The notes beneath the pieces are model-generated. The model did not search any database and was not told the DNA's origin. It was given only the letters and a program-made list of their open reading frames with translations. From the NCBI GenBank assembly GCA_028752905.1, contig JAQNBH010000004.1:50656276-50720275 (forward strand): DNA of 64,000 nt. The letters are read 5' to 3'. The position numbers and the translations under genes were made by a program. The DNA is from Cladorhizidae sp. MBARI D1340-BT2. Taxonomy: Eukaryota; Porifera; Demospongiae; Poecilosclerida; Cladorhizidae. Shown here in pieces: positions 9,522 through 17,450 of the stretch (the first letter of the stretch is position 1; every line of letters starts with the position of its first letter).

Positions 9522-10571
9522 TCACTGGTAATGACCTTTCTTGCCACATTTAAAGCACTCAATCGTTCGCAGGTCACGGTAAGGAGGAGGTCCATCTCTA
9601 CTCCTTGGTGAAGGTCCATCGTTCTTTCGAGAGTCTTGACTTGCCAAACGGTTGTGTGTTCCTTTCGAAAATGGTTGATACTCTTTTTCCTTTTTAAATG
9701 GTAATCTCTCAGTTTTTGTCCTTTGGTTTCCCAAATGTCTCACGATGGATTCTGTCAGCTCAGCATAATTTTGGCAGTTTAAGTTCCTCATTTGGGTTTC
9801 GAGCCACGGTGGTAATTTAGCCAGGACTAATTCCATCATTACTACCTCTCTGGTAGGTACCTTTGTAGAATCCAACCATTGATGAAAATTTTGCCGGAAG
9901 TCCCGCAACCACTGATCAGGTTTGTTTGAATTAAAACACTGCTCAAACACTTTCTTACGATGTGATTCAGTAGACATTTGATACACTGACAAAAGTGTGC
10001 TCTTCACCATCTGGTAGTCGGCCTGTTGGACCGCCGAAAGTGCAGACACAGCCAACAGCCCGGCTCCAGACAGTGAGCCCCTCAGGTGGATTGACCATAA
10101 TTCCACTGGCCATTCACTGGCATAGGCAGTGGCTTCAAACGTATCCAAATACGCTGACATGTTGTCTGTTTCCTCAATAAATTTCTGAAGGTGCAGATGT
10201 AGTACTGGTGTAGGTGGTGGAGTTCTTGCTCGAGCTCCCTGTACTCCTTCCATCAGTCTCATGAAATGGTCCTGCTGGTCTGCTATTGCCTGACGGTCTA
10301 GTTCCCGCTGTTCAGCTGCTTGTGCCTTCTCCTTCTTACGGACACTAGCCTCTTTATCCAGACGTGTGGCTTCTCTATCAACACGGCTCTGTTCGATAGC
10401 CAACATTTGTTCCATAAAGTTTTCCATACTATCTTCCTCTTGCTGGTCGGTTGGTATGTGACTTCTTAAGGTTCTCCGTCGTTCGTGGGACATATAACTA
10501 TTAAGAAACAACTCGACAACTGTAATAATTATTAGTGAACAACTTAGCCTAGGCTCAGGGTTGGTTTGCAA
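9522..10571 (-). CDS. Element B gag with SCAN-like capsid region
   Basis: The frame of 349 residues covers a charged coiled-coil-like N-terminal part (~45-110, rich in E, R, Q), a capsid-like region and one zinc knuckle. Residues ~215-290 (WLRDFRQNFHQWL, VMMELVLAKLPPWLETQM) resemble the SCAN domain, which is thought to descend from Gag of Gmr1-like elements. The knuckle CFKCGKKGH is cut by an in-frame TGA (minus-strand codon at 9524-9522) just before its last cysteine. The pol frame continues in phase 20 codons before the next ATG. A second in-frame ATG at 10493 (MSHERRRTL) is a plausible real start, because the first 26 residues are unlike Gag. Gag would package element RNA in cytoplasmic particles. 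Confidence 0.88.
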   Translation of the reverse strand: MQTNPEPRLSCSLIIITVVELFLNSYMSHERRRTLRSHIPTDQQEEDSMENFMEQMLAIEQSRVDREATRLDKEASVRKKEKAQAAEQRELDRQAIADQQDHFMRLMEGVQGARARTPPPTPVLHLHLQKFIEETDNMSAYLDTFEATAYASEWPVELWSIHLRGSLSGAGLLAVSALSAVQQADYQMVKSTLLSVYQMSTESHRKKVFEQCFNSNKPDQWLRDFRQNFHQWLDSTKVPTREVVMMELVLAKLPPWLETQMRNLNCQNYAELTESIVRHLGNQRTKTERLPFKKEKEYQPFSKGTHNRLASQDSRKNDGPSPRSRDGPPPYRDLRTIECFKCGKKGHYQ

Positions 10572-10683
10572 GTTCCCTGGTTTACACCTGAACTGTGTCC
10601 CTGACTTAGCTAGCTAACAATTCACAACTCAATCACTACTGGCTAATCCTATTAGCTAGTTCTGGTAGTTCTGGGATACAGAA

Positions 10684-10701
10684 TCCCACCGCTGCCACCA
10701 A
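10684..10701 (-). other. Element B primer-binding site (tRNA type)
   Basis: Directly after the 5' LTR the minus strand reads TTGGTGGCAGCGGTGGG. A TGG start next to the LTR, followed by sequence complementary to a tRNA 3' end of the type ...CCGCTGCCACCA, is the classic primer-binding site layout. The tRNA identity is not certain. Elements A and C lack such a site. Confidence 0.8.
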
Positions 10702-11322
10702 TGTCAGCTTTCCACTCTCTACTCAACTTCTTTAGCTTGAGTAGTGGGAACAACTGCGACGCCCTAATATAACTATTAACTTACTGTCACAATTACTACT
10801 AGAGCCAAAATCAGACTACCCTTCCTGGTAGCTGTTTCCCCCTGCCTAGCCCGAAACTAGTAGGGAATAGCGCCTTGCTATTGAATGGGTTAAAGTTTAT
10901 TAAGAAACTGGATAACTATCCAAGCCTCTTTAACTGCAATATCACATATACTTACAACAATACTCAGTTGTACTATAGTCAGTTTTTAAACTAAAACAAT
11001 CCCGCGTCTCTAACAACAACAATCGCCGTTAGCTGATGACGTCACTGTTCGTCATCAGTGGATTCGCCACTCCGTAAATAAACCCGTAAGGGCACCGTCT
11101 CGTAGCCCTCCGCTGGCCTTCCGTTGCGAAGATTCCCTTTGTGAGCTTTGTTGGCAACCACATGTCCTTTTGGAGAGCTTTCCTTTTGATAGCTTCGTTG
11201 TTGAGTATATCTTTGTGGCTTTGTTAATTGCTCATTACTGTTCTTATTCGTTTGTAGGTGCTGTGCTGTCTCATACTTGTCTAGTGCTGGGCACTCTGTA
11301 GTCAGGGTTGAGATCCTTGACA
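10702..11322 (-). repeat. Element B 5' LTR (621 bp)
   Basis: It pairs with 6503-7123 at a constant offset of 4199 bp. A 93-codon frame here (11042-11323) is the LTR copy of the Pol C-terminal tail and is not a separate gene. Confidence 0.93.
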
Positions 11323-12462
11323 AGGAGCCCTGAGTGTGTGCCCTAGGTGTTTGTAGTCCTCAGCTTGGGTCTGGAGTGAAATGGTTAAGAACGGCTGGGA
11401 CTTAGATTGCATTCTCTTCCATGATAGCGTTGATTGACTATAAGTATGGTGGTCAATCGAGTTGGAATGTTGACGTGAGGTCATTGTGCTTAGGGTGTCA
11501 AAGAGTGCGCTCTCTTGCTGACCCCTTACCACCCTGTTGTCGCCCCTGCTCCTGCACATCTTCCCAAAGTGGTGGTCACGGTCACATGAGTCACACCTGG
11601 TACCAAAGGCAGGGCAGTTGTTGCGTCTGACCTTAGTAGGTGCGCTCTTCCCGTGCCCCTTGGTCCCACAGTACGAACATAGTTCGTTGTTTGGTTGGGT
11701 TGGGGGATTGGGGATTTGGGGTCTCCTCTGGTGGCGGTACGAACTACCCATAGCACCCGTGGATTGGGGGAGGGATAGCTGGGAGGCGGATCGTTTCCCA
11801 GCTTCCTTGGCCTCAATGTACTTGAGTGCTTGCTCTAGGGTCATGGCCTGATTGGGATCGTCTAAGAGATCCATCTGAATCTCGGGGTCGGCAATCCCCC
11901 GGCACAATACGTCTGTTAGTATGGCCTCCGTGTATGATACATCAATGTTGCACCCGGGACATACCTTGGTGTACTTGCAGACCCCGGCCTGTCCACGGAG
12001 TCTGGCAGCGAACGCACGGATCGATTCATCTCGGTCTTGCTTCATGTGGTGCAGCGCCACTCGTGCAACCATGACGTTCTCCTCACGCACCGCCAATCTC
12101 TTGATGGCCGCTAGGGTCTCCTCCTCGGTTCCTCCAGCTAGGGTGCCGCCTGCGTTCCTCGTCAGGTCTCTTCTCAGCTGTTCATCGCAGCACTCTAGCA
12201 GTTGGATGACTCTGTCTGGACCGGCTATCAGCTTGGTAGCTCTCACGTAGTCTCCCCACCGGGACTGGAAGTACATCCAGTCCTCGGTGGTACCCGCTGA
12301 CGAAATGTCAGGTCTTTTCACCTTCTCAACCCTGGCAGCTTGGATAGATCTCTGTGCCTGGTGGGTTGTGGCATGGGCATTGAGGAGGGCTGCCCCGATC
12401 ACTGCCTCTTGGTCAGGGGTGCTGTACTCGCAGCCATCCACAGGGCACCTGATCACTGGCAT
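11323..12462 (-). CDS. Element A gag, cut at its 3' end by element B
   Basis: About 380 residues belong to A; the apparent last six codons are in the LTR of B. The protein opens with a C2H2-like finger (CPVDGCEYST ... HATTH, residues ~6-34). It continues with a gag-type helical region (WMYFQSRWGDYVRATK, VIQLLECCDEQLRRDLTR, LAVREENVMVARVALHHM). Two zinc knuckle-like clusters follow (CSYCGTKGHGK, then CDSCDRDHHFGKMC). The ATG at 12462 fits the start of the related gag in element C (both begin within a few residues of the finger). The frame runs on into protease on the far side of B, so A originally encoded gag and pol in one frame. Confidence 0.88.
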
Positions 12463-12568
12463 GATCTCGTGGTGGTGCTCTTCAATTGGAGTTTGTTGGA
12501 TAGTCTTGCTTTCTCCTTGGATTCGGGCGATTGGTTCGGTGCCTCAGGGTCCCCTGGTCCTTAGCGAG

Positions 12569-12588
12569 ATTGTCAGTCAATGACAGCA
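12569..12588 (-). other. Element A primer-binding region, complementary to its own LTR
   Basis: These 20 bases lie next to the 5' LTR, where a tRNA-binding site should be. On the minus strand they start TGCTGTCATTG, with no TGG, so tRNA priming of the usual type is unlikely. They are complementary to 12653-12672 in the 5' LTR at 19 of 20 positions. That layout is known from Tf1/sushi-type self-priming elements, in which the start of the RNA folds back to prime DNA synthesis. Confidence 0.65.
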
Positions 12589-12777
12589 TAAAGAATAAGG
12601 CATCCGCCTATTTGCATCAAACTTGCACAAAACATCATGTGGTGATTAACAATGCTGTCATTGGCTGACAATGCCTGGTAAAGGGCTTACGTTAGGTAAG
12701 GGGTCTACGCTAGGTAACGGGTCAATAGCTACCTATACATATGCGTGTGCGTGTTAGTTACTGTTGGTTATTGTCTA
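12589..12777 (-). repeat. Element A 5' LTR (189 bp)
   Basis: It pairs with 2644-2832. On the minus strand a TATA-like TGTATAGG lies about 40 nt in. Three CCTTTACC-type motifs follow, then the segment complementary to the primer-binding region, which begins about 105 nt in. Confidence 0.93.
12653..12672 (-). promoter_or_regulatory. LTR segment that can pair with the element A primer-binding region
   Basis: The plus strand reads TGCTGTCATTGGCTGACAAT, matching the reverse complement of 12569-12588 at 19 of 20 bases. The 3' LTR copy (2708-2727) has one further difference. It starts about 105 nt from the LTR 5' end, near the matching segment in element C (99 nt). Confidence 0.6.
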
Positions 12778-12828
12778 ATTACTGTGTAAGGGTTCAGTTA
12801 GAGTCTTGTCCAGGGACACCCTGTGACA

Positions 12829-12954
12829 GTTAGTATTACATATATTATTATTATTTCTCGTCAACTATGTGTTACATGGCATGACTTCATTGTCACCTCT
12901 AACTAGTGGTCAATGATGTGTTTATTGTGATCCCTACACAGTGGTCACTGATGT
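12829..12954. other. Flank between element D and segmental copy 1
   Basis: It starts with the GTTAG duplication of D and an ATT-rich stretch. Then comes a short near-repeat, GTGGTCAATGATGTGTTTA and GTGGTCACTGATGTGTACG, about 45 bp apart. I see no gene. Confidence 0.5.
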
Positions 12955-13174
12955 GTACGAGGCCCAGTACATAACAATTATTGACGATAAAAAATGGCTA
13001 AAGAGAAGTAGAATCAAACAATAATGAATGAGAGGCAGTCACTTCCATGACTAAAACTTGAGGAGTGAAGGAAGTGGGCAACCACTGCTGTTTGAATTAG
13101 GTCTCTACAAGAACTCTAACCACTGTCTCTCTAGCCACTGTCAAAAACTAACAACAACCTATGACTTTACAGTT

Positions 13175-13217
13175 ACCTTCTCAATAATCAACTTGAAATT
13201 GTAAGTTGATTATTGAG
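13175..13217. repeat. Hairpin-forming inverted repeat
   Basis: CTCAATAATCAACTT, an 8-base loop, then AAGTTGATTATTGAG form a 15-bp perfect stem. Copy 2 has a longer 20-bp perfect version at 50107-50154; copy 1 has lost three bases (AAG) from one arm. Confidence 0.85.
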
Positions 13218-13406
13218 GTTATTGTAATGTTATTATGTCAACTGAGAGTTCATTGAGAACCTAGACTATTGCAACCAAGCTACCTGGCTATACTAAGTCA
13301 ACCATAGACATCTTATTACAATGACCTTCTCACCAGAGATTAAATTTCAAGTTGATTTATTGTAATATCGTGATGTCAACCGAGAGTTGGTTCATAGATA
13401 TCTCAC

Positions 13407-13477
13407 CTGAACTTTTGGATGCACACTCCCTCAGCTTCCAATTGCTTTAGGTCTTCCAGAGGTGCGGTAAGGTACAT
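13407..13477 (-). other. Exon-like segment, copy 1 (identity unknown)
   Basis: An ATG (13477) opens a 71-nt frame starting MYLTAPLEDLKQLEAEG and ending at a consensus splice donor (CAG|GTGAGA). The same segment, donor included, recurs at 49849-49919 and 63831-63901, and in changed form at 35574-35645 and 36631-36705. I do not recognise the peptide. It could be a small first exon of a transposon or host gene carried in the repeat, or chance. Confidence 0.4.
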
Positions 13478-13767
13478 CTAATTCTGCTGTTCCTCTGCTA
13501 ACACGAAAGATCTTGTTTCAGTGAATGCACGACCCTTTTCCATTTACCCTGGGGAAAAGGTAAAGGATCGACAATGCGTGAAATTTGCGCGGTCAGTAAT
13601 TTTGTCCAGCGTATTTTAGTCTCGATGCAATATATAGGCAAGCTAGATAGTTATATTTACAAGCGACTTGTAATCTGCTTGCTGGGGTTCAGCAACTACG
13701 AGACTCTCTTTTCATAGATTATGCTGCGACAACTTTAGGGCGACTAATTATCTGTGGACAACACCCT

Positions 13768-14089
13768 TCACGGATTCACTGCGCAGCTACAGTGCCTTGG
13801 TATATAAAGTATCGCAGTTTCTTTTTTTAATTTTAGGATTGGTACCCCAGGAAGCTTTATATTTTTATCAGCCAAGTTTGGTGGCAGGGCATGAATGGAA
13901 GAGGCAGGAAATCTTTCCTCGCATCCTTGATCGCAGATTTTTAAACCTCCCTGTCTCTGGTCATTATTCTCATCACTAGGAATGCAGCAAAGGAAGTCTT
14001 GCATGAACTTCATGTTTATAATTAAGAGCCTTGGTAGAGGATCAGCTACAGCTACTTTCAAATATGTGCTAACATTTGCACATGATATG
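13768..14089 (-). other. Exon-like open frame interrupted by element C
   Basis: The minus strand is open from the element C insertion edge to a stop near 13768. It encodes KVAVADPLPRLLIINMKF and further GGLKICDQGCEERFPASS ... ALPPNLADKNIKLPG. Across element C the frame is matched by TENLLLRNKEDLQAICNLLD near 19650. The same segments are in copy 2 (49127-49553) and copy 3 (63110-63536), where a small indel puts a stop after PLPRL. I recognise no domain. The conserved wording between copies may only reflect recent duplication. Confidence 0.4.
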
Positions 14090-14272
14090 TAGTTAAGCTC
14101 AGTAAGCTATTCACCTAGCTGATGCAACTGGACGAGTTCAACAAGTTATCAGTAGGAAATGTGTATAGCGAATGAATGTGTGCTAGTATGCATGCGCGAG
14201 GTAAAGGAGTCGTGTGTGAGGTAAAGGGCCGTACGTAGCAATGTTTATACATGTAAGGGTGGTTATTGTCTA
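14090..14272 (-). repeat. Element C 3' LTR (183 bp)
   Basis: It ends GGTTATTGTCTA exactly as the element A LTR does and carries two GGTAAAGG motifs (14200-14211, 14220-14230). The segment 14160-14173 is a perfect 14-nt complement of the primer region at 19380-19393. Confidence 0.94.
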
Positions 14273-14286
14273 TCTCCCCCCAAGTC
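14273..14286 (-). other. Polypurine tract of element C
   Basis: The plus strand TCTCCCCCCAAG gives CTTGGGGGGAGA on the minus strand, directly next to the 3' LTR, the normal place for the plus-strand primer. Confidence 0.8.
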
Positions 14287-14290
14287 CGTC

Positions 14291-14700
14291 TTAAGGGGGA
14301 CTGATAGTTCTCTGTCCGTAGCGTACGACTGGTTTTGCTCCTCTCTTGCTGCGTCTCAGCGCGGCCGCTGGGTTGGGGTTCTTGGGGGGGTTGATGGCGG
14401 GCGTCAAGGCCAGGGTTTTCTGGGCGGTCTGGGTGGGGCGATGAGGCGGGGTTCCGGTGCCGGTGACGGAGGCGTATGATCGTCCGTCTGCCGGGGTAGC
14501 CAGCAGGGCGGGCTTTGTTGATGTTGATGGTGGATGTACAGGTGTCCCCGGTGTAGTAGGGGGCAGTTTGGTCTGGGGTATCGGTTGAGGGGGCGGGAGC
14601 GGTGGGGGGGCGATCTGGGGTGGAGTAGATGGTGGTGGTATGGGAGGGGGGTATTCAATGGGGGGGTGGAATATAGGTTGGTGGTATGGGAGGGGGGTAT
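14291..14700 (-). pseudogene. Element C polyprotein: proline-rich C-terminal tail, out of frame
   Basis: This frame carries a long proline-rich stretch and a basic end (AALRRSKRGAKPVVRYG), matching the tail of element A (PLRRSDRQRKPP). It is out of frame with the main pol frame, which runs out in IPPTYIPPPH. The break coincides with a direct duplication (14637-14728, offset 46 bp, not a multiple of three), so the tail was probably lost by that event. The stop lies about 20 bp from the LTR. Function of such tails is unknown; low complexity makes homology hard to judge beyond the basic end. Confidence 0.7.
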
Positions 14701-14728
14701 GCAATGGGAGGAGTGCCAGGCAGCGGAC
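14637..14728. repeat. 46-bp tandem duplication in the element C tail
   Basis: GGTATGGGAGGGGGGTAT starts at 14637 and again at 14683. The intervening sequence is partly matched. The offset of 46 bp shifts the reading frame and explains why the tail is split from pol. Confidence 0.75.
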
Positions 14729-17450
14729 GGCTGAGCGGGTGAGTCGGCTGGGCTGGTTGAGTCTCCGTCTGACGACGTAGGAATCGTCTGTTCCTTGTGG
14801 TGAGGCGGCCCGATCCGTCCATCCTCACGGCATATTGGTGGTACTGGAGCACCTCCACGACCAATCCAGTTTTGTCCCACTTCGTTGGGTGGCGGCCTGT
14901 CTGATTTTGGATGAATACTCTGTCACCGCAACGAAGGGGGAGGCCGTGGGTGTGTTCGTCCCAGCGTGCTCTGCCGAGGGTTTGGCGATGGGATCTGGCT
15001 TGTTGCCTCTGGTGGAGTTGTGATTCTGATGCATGGGTTTGTCGCAGCCGCGTGGGGAGGCCGGGTAGTGCATCACGGATGGGGCGACCAAATACGCATT
15101 CGGCGGGTGACATCCTTGTGTCTGGGTTCGGGCTGTTGCGGTAGACCAGGAGGGCCTTGTGGAATTTGGTGGTGAGTGTGCCTCCTGGTCCTGTGTTCCC
15201 CGAAATGAGCCTCTTCATGGATTTGACCGCGGTCTCTGCTCGGTTATTGGAGTGTGGGTTATAGGCAGAGGAGGTGCGGTGGTGGATGCCCCAAGAGGTG
15301 AGGAGCTCCCTGGTGGTATGAGCGGCAAATTCTGGGCCGCCGTCCGAGGTTAGAGTGGTGGGGATGCCATAGGTGCTGAATGTCTCTCTCAGTATGGTGG
15401 CGAGGCCTGCTGCGCCGTTGGTGGCCGGTTTGGTGATTGGCCAGCCAGAGTACCGGTCCACCAGCACAAGGTATGCGGATCCTTCGTGGTGGAAGTAATC
15501 CGCACAGATGTGCTGGAAGGGGTACTCTGGCTCTTCTGGGGTGACTGACGGCATGGCAGGTTGAGAGGGGGCGTTGCCGTTGCATGCTGGGCACCTGTTC
15601 CTGGTTGCAGCGATGTCTGCGGGCATACCCGGCCAGTACAGGGAGGAGGTGGCTCTGGCAGTCATCCCGCTCGTGCCCTGGTGGGCTGCATGGAGGGTGG
15701 ATAGGCAAGTTGGTCTCAGGGATGTGGGGATGATAAGTCGTTCCCCGTAGCATACCACACCGTCTACGATGGAGAGGTGTGGGAGGATTGAGAAGTAGTC
15801 CCTGATGGGGGCTGGGAGCATCTGCCTGTTGTCGGGTGTGCCTTGCTCGATATAAAACATCAGGTCCTGAAGGGTAGCGTCGGAGGCGGTGGCTGTCTGG
15901 AGGTGCTCCGAGCTGATGGGGATCGAAGAGATTGCCTTGCAGACGGCGGTGGAGAGGCCGGACTCGTCTATATGCGCAGAGGTGGTATTGGTGATGGCGC
16001 AGAGTGTGGAGGCAGGGCTGCCCGGACAGGCTGGGCTGGGGTTCGCAACATCATCGGGGAGGTGGAGCTGGGGAGGCATCCGGGTTCCGGATGGGTGGCG
16101 TGAGAGGGCATCGCTGGTGAGGTTCTTAACGCCAGGAATGTACACCATCCGGAACCGGTACCGGAGGGTCTTCTCCTTGATGTTGCGGAGGCGTGGGTTA
16201 GGTATGTCCTCGAGGCAGCGATCCCCGAACAGTTTGAGGAGGGGCTTGTGGTCTACAGCTACCACTAGATCGCTGCACCCGAGGACGAAGTGCCGGGCTT
16301 TGTCTAAGGCATCCGCCACTGCCAGAGCCTCGCCCTCCACAGGGGCGTAGCGGGACTCGGCAGGGTGGGTAAACCTGGAACCCACAAGGGTGACGCGCCA
16401 ACCCTCCCGACAACAGAGGATCTCCCGGGATGGGCACTGGCAGTGCTTCTGGAATAGCCAGTACCCTATCCCGTCTTTGCTCCAGTCTGTTGCCAGGCAG
16501 GTTGGGCGGTTTCGGTCGAATATGGCCACCCCATCGCGAATCTTCTCTACAATCTCCGACTTGGATGCCTGGAACGCGTGGTCCAGGGCTGGTGTCCAGA
16601 GGAATGGTGAGGTGGGCTTCAGGAGGGCCCTGAATGGCAACATGGTGGCGGTGAGGGAAAATGCATAGGCGACCTGGTTCACCAAGCCGAACCAGGCGCG
16701 GATGTCCGTGATGCTTGCTGGGGTGGGGAAGTCGGTGATAGAGTTGACGAACCTCGGAGCTGGTCGTACTTCGGAGGGGGTGATGTCGAACCCGGCAAAC
16801 TCCACTCTGTCCTGGGCAAAGCGGAATTTGCGCGGGTTCAGGGTGATGCCGTTCACGGCACAGATGTGGAGCCACTCAGTCGCCTGGTGGAATGCTCCCG
16901 TGATGTCGTCCGACCAAAGCAGAGCGTCGTCGATGCACTTGGTCTTCGACATCACGTTGGCGACGAGGGCATCGTACCTGGCCGTGTAGGCATCACCTGA
17001 GGCGATGTACCCCTGGGGGGCCGAGCAGTAGCGGTACCTTCCCCAGGGGGTGATGAAGGTGGTGTAATGGCGGTCAGCTTCTTTGAGGGCCACGGAGTGG
17101 TAGCCGTTCCAGGCGTCGAAGATGGTCTTTTTGGTGTTGCCTGGAACGGCTCTTGCCTGATGGAATGGGGATGGGCAGTGATGGGTCTCGCGCGTGGCGT
17201 GCTGGTTGAGTGGTTGAAGGTTGATGGTCCTCCTGAGTAACCCGTCCTTCTTGGTGCAGATGACCATACGGTGGCACCAAGTGACGGGCGCACCCAGGGG
17301 GACCTTCTCCAGCACGCCGAGGCGGACGTCCCGATCAAGGCCGGCCTTCACCTCGTCCTGCCAATGAATTGAGATATCAATGGGGTTGTGGCAGGGTTTG
17401 GGGATGGCGTTGGGGTCAATGTGGAGGGAGAGGGGGGGTCCTGACATCAT
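14655..17450 (-). CDS. Element C pol (RT - RNase H - integrase)
   Basis: The 931-residue frame holds RT, with TFITPWGRYRYCSAPQGYIA and active site KCIDDALLW (CIDD at 172-175, Cys for the usual Tyr). RNase H has TCLATDWSKDGIGYW at ~318-331, VEGEALAVADAL and VAVDHKPLL. Integrase is complete: HHCC finger H587, H590, C620, C623, and triad D651, D703, E739 with the 35-residue spacing. The integrase C-terminal domain (VFIQNQTGRHPTKWDKTG) follows, then a proline-rich end cut by the tail frameshift. The first ATG (17450) overlaps the gag-protease stop as ATGA. In element A the corresponding junction is one open frame. The products copy the RNA and insert the DNA. Confidence 0.93.
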   Translation of the reverse strand: MMSGPPLSLHIDPNAIPKPCHNPIDISIHWQDEVKAGLDRDVRLGVLEKVPLGAPVTWCHRMVICTKKDGLLRRTINLQPLNQHATRETHHCPSPFHQARAVPGNTKKTIFDAWNGYHSVALKEADRHYTTFITPWGRYRYCSAPQGYIASGDAYTARYDALVANVMSKTKCIDDALLWSDDITGAFHQATEWLHICAVNGITLNPRKFRFAQDRVEFAGFDITPSEVRPAPRFVNSITDFPTPASITDIRAWFGLVNQVAYAFSLTATMLPFRALLKPTSPFLWTPALDHAFQASKSEIVEKIRDGVAIFDRNRPTCLATDWSKDGIGYWLFQKHCQCPSREILCCREGWRVTLVGSRFTHPAESRYAPVEGEALAVADALDKARHFVLGCSDLVVAVDHKPLLKLFGDRCLEDIPNPRLRNIKEKTLRYRFRMVYIPGVKNLTSDALSRHPSGTRMPPQLHLPDDVANPSPACPGSPASTLCAITNTTSAHIDESGLSTAVCKAISSIPISSEHLQTATASDATLQDLMFYIEQGTPDNRQMLPAPIRDYFSILPHLSIVDGVVCYGERLIIPTSLRPTCLSTLHAAHQGTSGMTARATSSLYWPGMPADIAATRNRCPACNGNAPSQPAMPSVTPEEPEYPFQHICADYFHHEGSAYLVLVDRYSGWPITKPATNGAAGLATILRETFSTYGIPTTLTSDGGPEFAAHTTRELLTSWGIHHRTSSAYNPHSNNRAETAVKSMKRLISGNTGPGGTLTTKFHKALLVYRNSPNPDTRMSPAECVFGRPIRDALPGLPTRLRQTHASESQLHQRQQARSHRQTLGRARWDEHTHGLPLRCGDRVFIQNQTGRHPTKWDKTGLVVEVLQYHQYAVRMDGSGRLTTRNRRFLRRQTETQPAQPTHPLSRPLPGTPPIAYPPPIPPTYIPPPH

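Larger units (their letters stand above)
6503..11322 (-). mobile_element. Element B: Gmr1-like gypsy retrotransposon nested in A
   Basis: Two 621-bp LTRs (6503-7123, 10702-11322) begin TGTCAG and end CTGACA/TTGACA, with only about two visible differences. Flanks are GGGAG (left) and AGGAG (right), a 5-bp duplication with one change. Minus-strand order is LTR, primer-binding site, gag, protease, integrase GPY/F-type module, RT, RNase H, polypurine tract, LTR. Integrase-derived sequence upstream of RT, with a SCAN-like Gag, matches the published description of Gmr1-like Ty3/gypsy elements, whose gag is considered the source of the vertebrate SCAN domain. The integrase zinc finger and catalytic core are absent, so this copy cannot integrate by itself. 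Confidence 0.9.
2644..12777 (-). mobile_element. Element A: Ty3/gypsy-type LTR retrotransposon, itself split by element B
   Basis: Two 189-bp LTRs (2644-2832, 12589-12777) differ at only two positions I can see. The 5-bp duplication ATTAC flanks the element (2639-2643, 12778-12782). Minus-strand order is LTR, primer-binding region, gag, protease, RT, RNase H, integrase, proline-rich tail, polypurine tract, LTR. The coding frame is cut by element B and has two single-base frameshifts in integrase, so this copy is dead. The LTRs end TA...TA, not TG...CA. Protein and LTR ends resemble element C. Such elements are common in marine invertebrates. Confidence 0.93.
2318..12828. mobile_element. Solo-LTR-like element D, split by element A
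   Basis: The left end reads TGTCGCAGGGTG and the right end CACCCTGTGACA, a nearly perfect 12-bp inverted terminus of TG...CA type. The 5-bp sequence GTTAG lies immediately outside both ends (2313-2317 and 12829-12833), as expected for a target-site duplication. Without element A and one copy of its own duplication, D would be about 372 bp with no coding capacity. That fits a solo LTR, probably of a gypsy-type element. Its strand cannot be told. A short non-autonomous element with similar ends is an alternative. Confidence 0.8.

Noticed and set aside
11042..11323. A separate 93-codon gene in the B 5' LTR
   Set aside because: It is the LTR copy of the Pol C-terminal tail.
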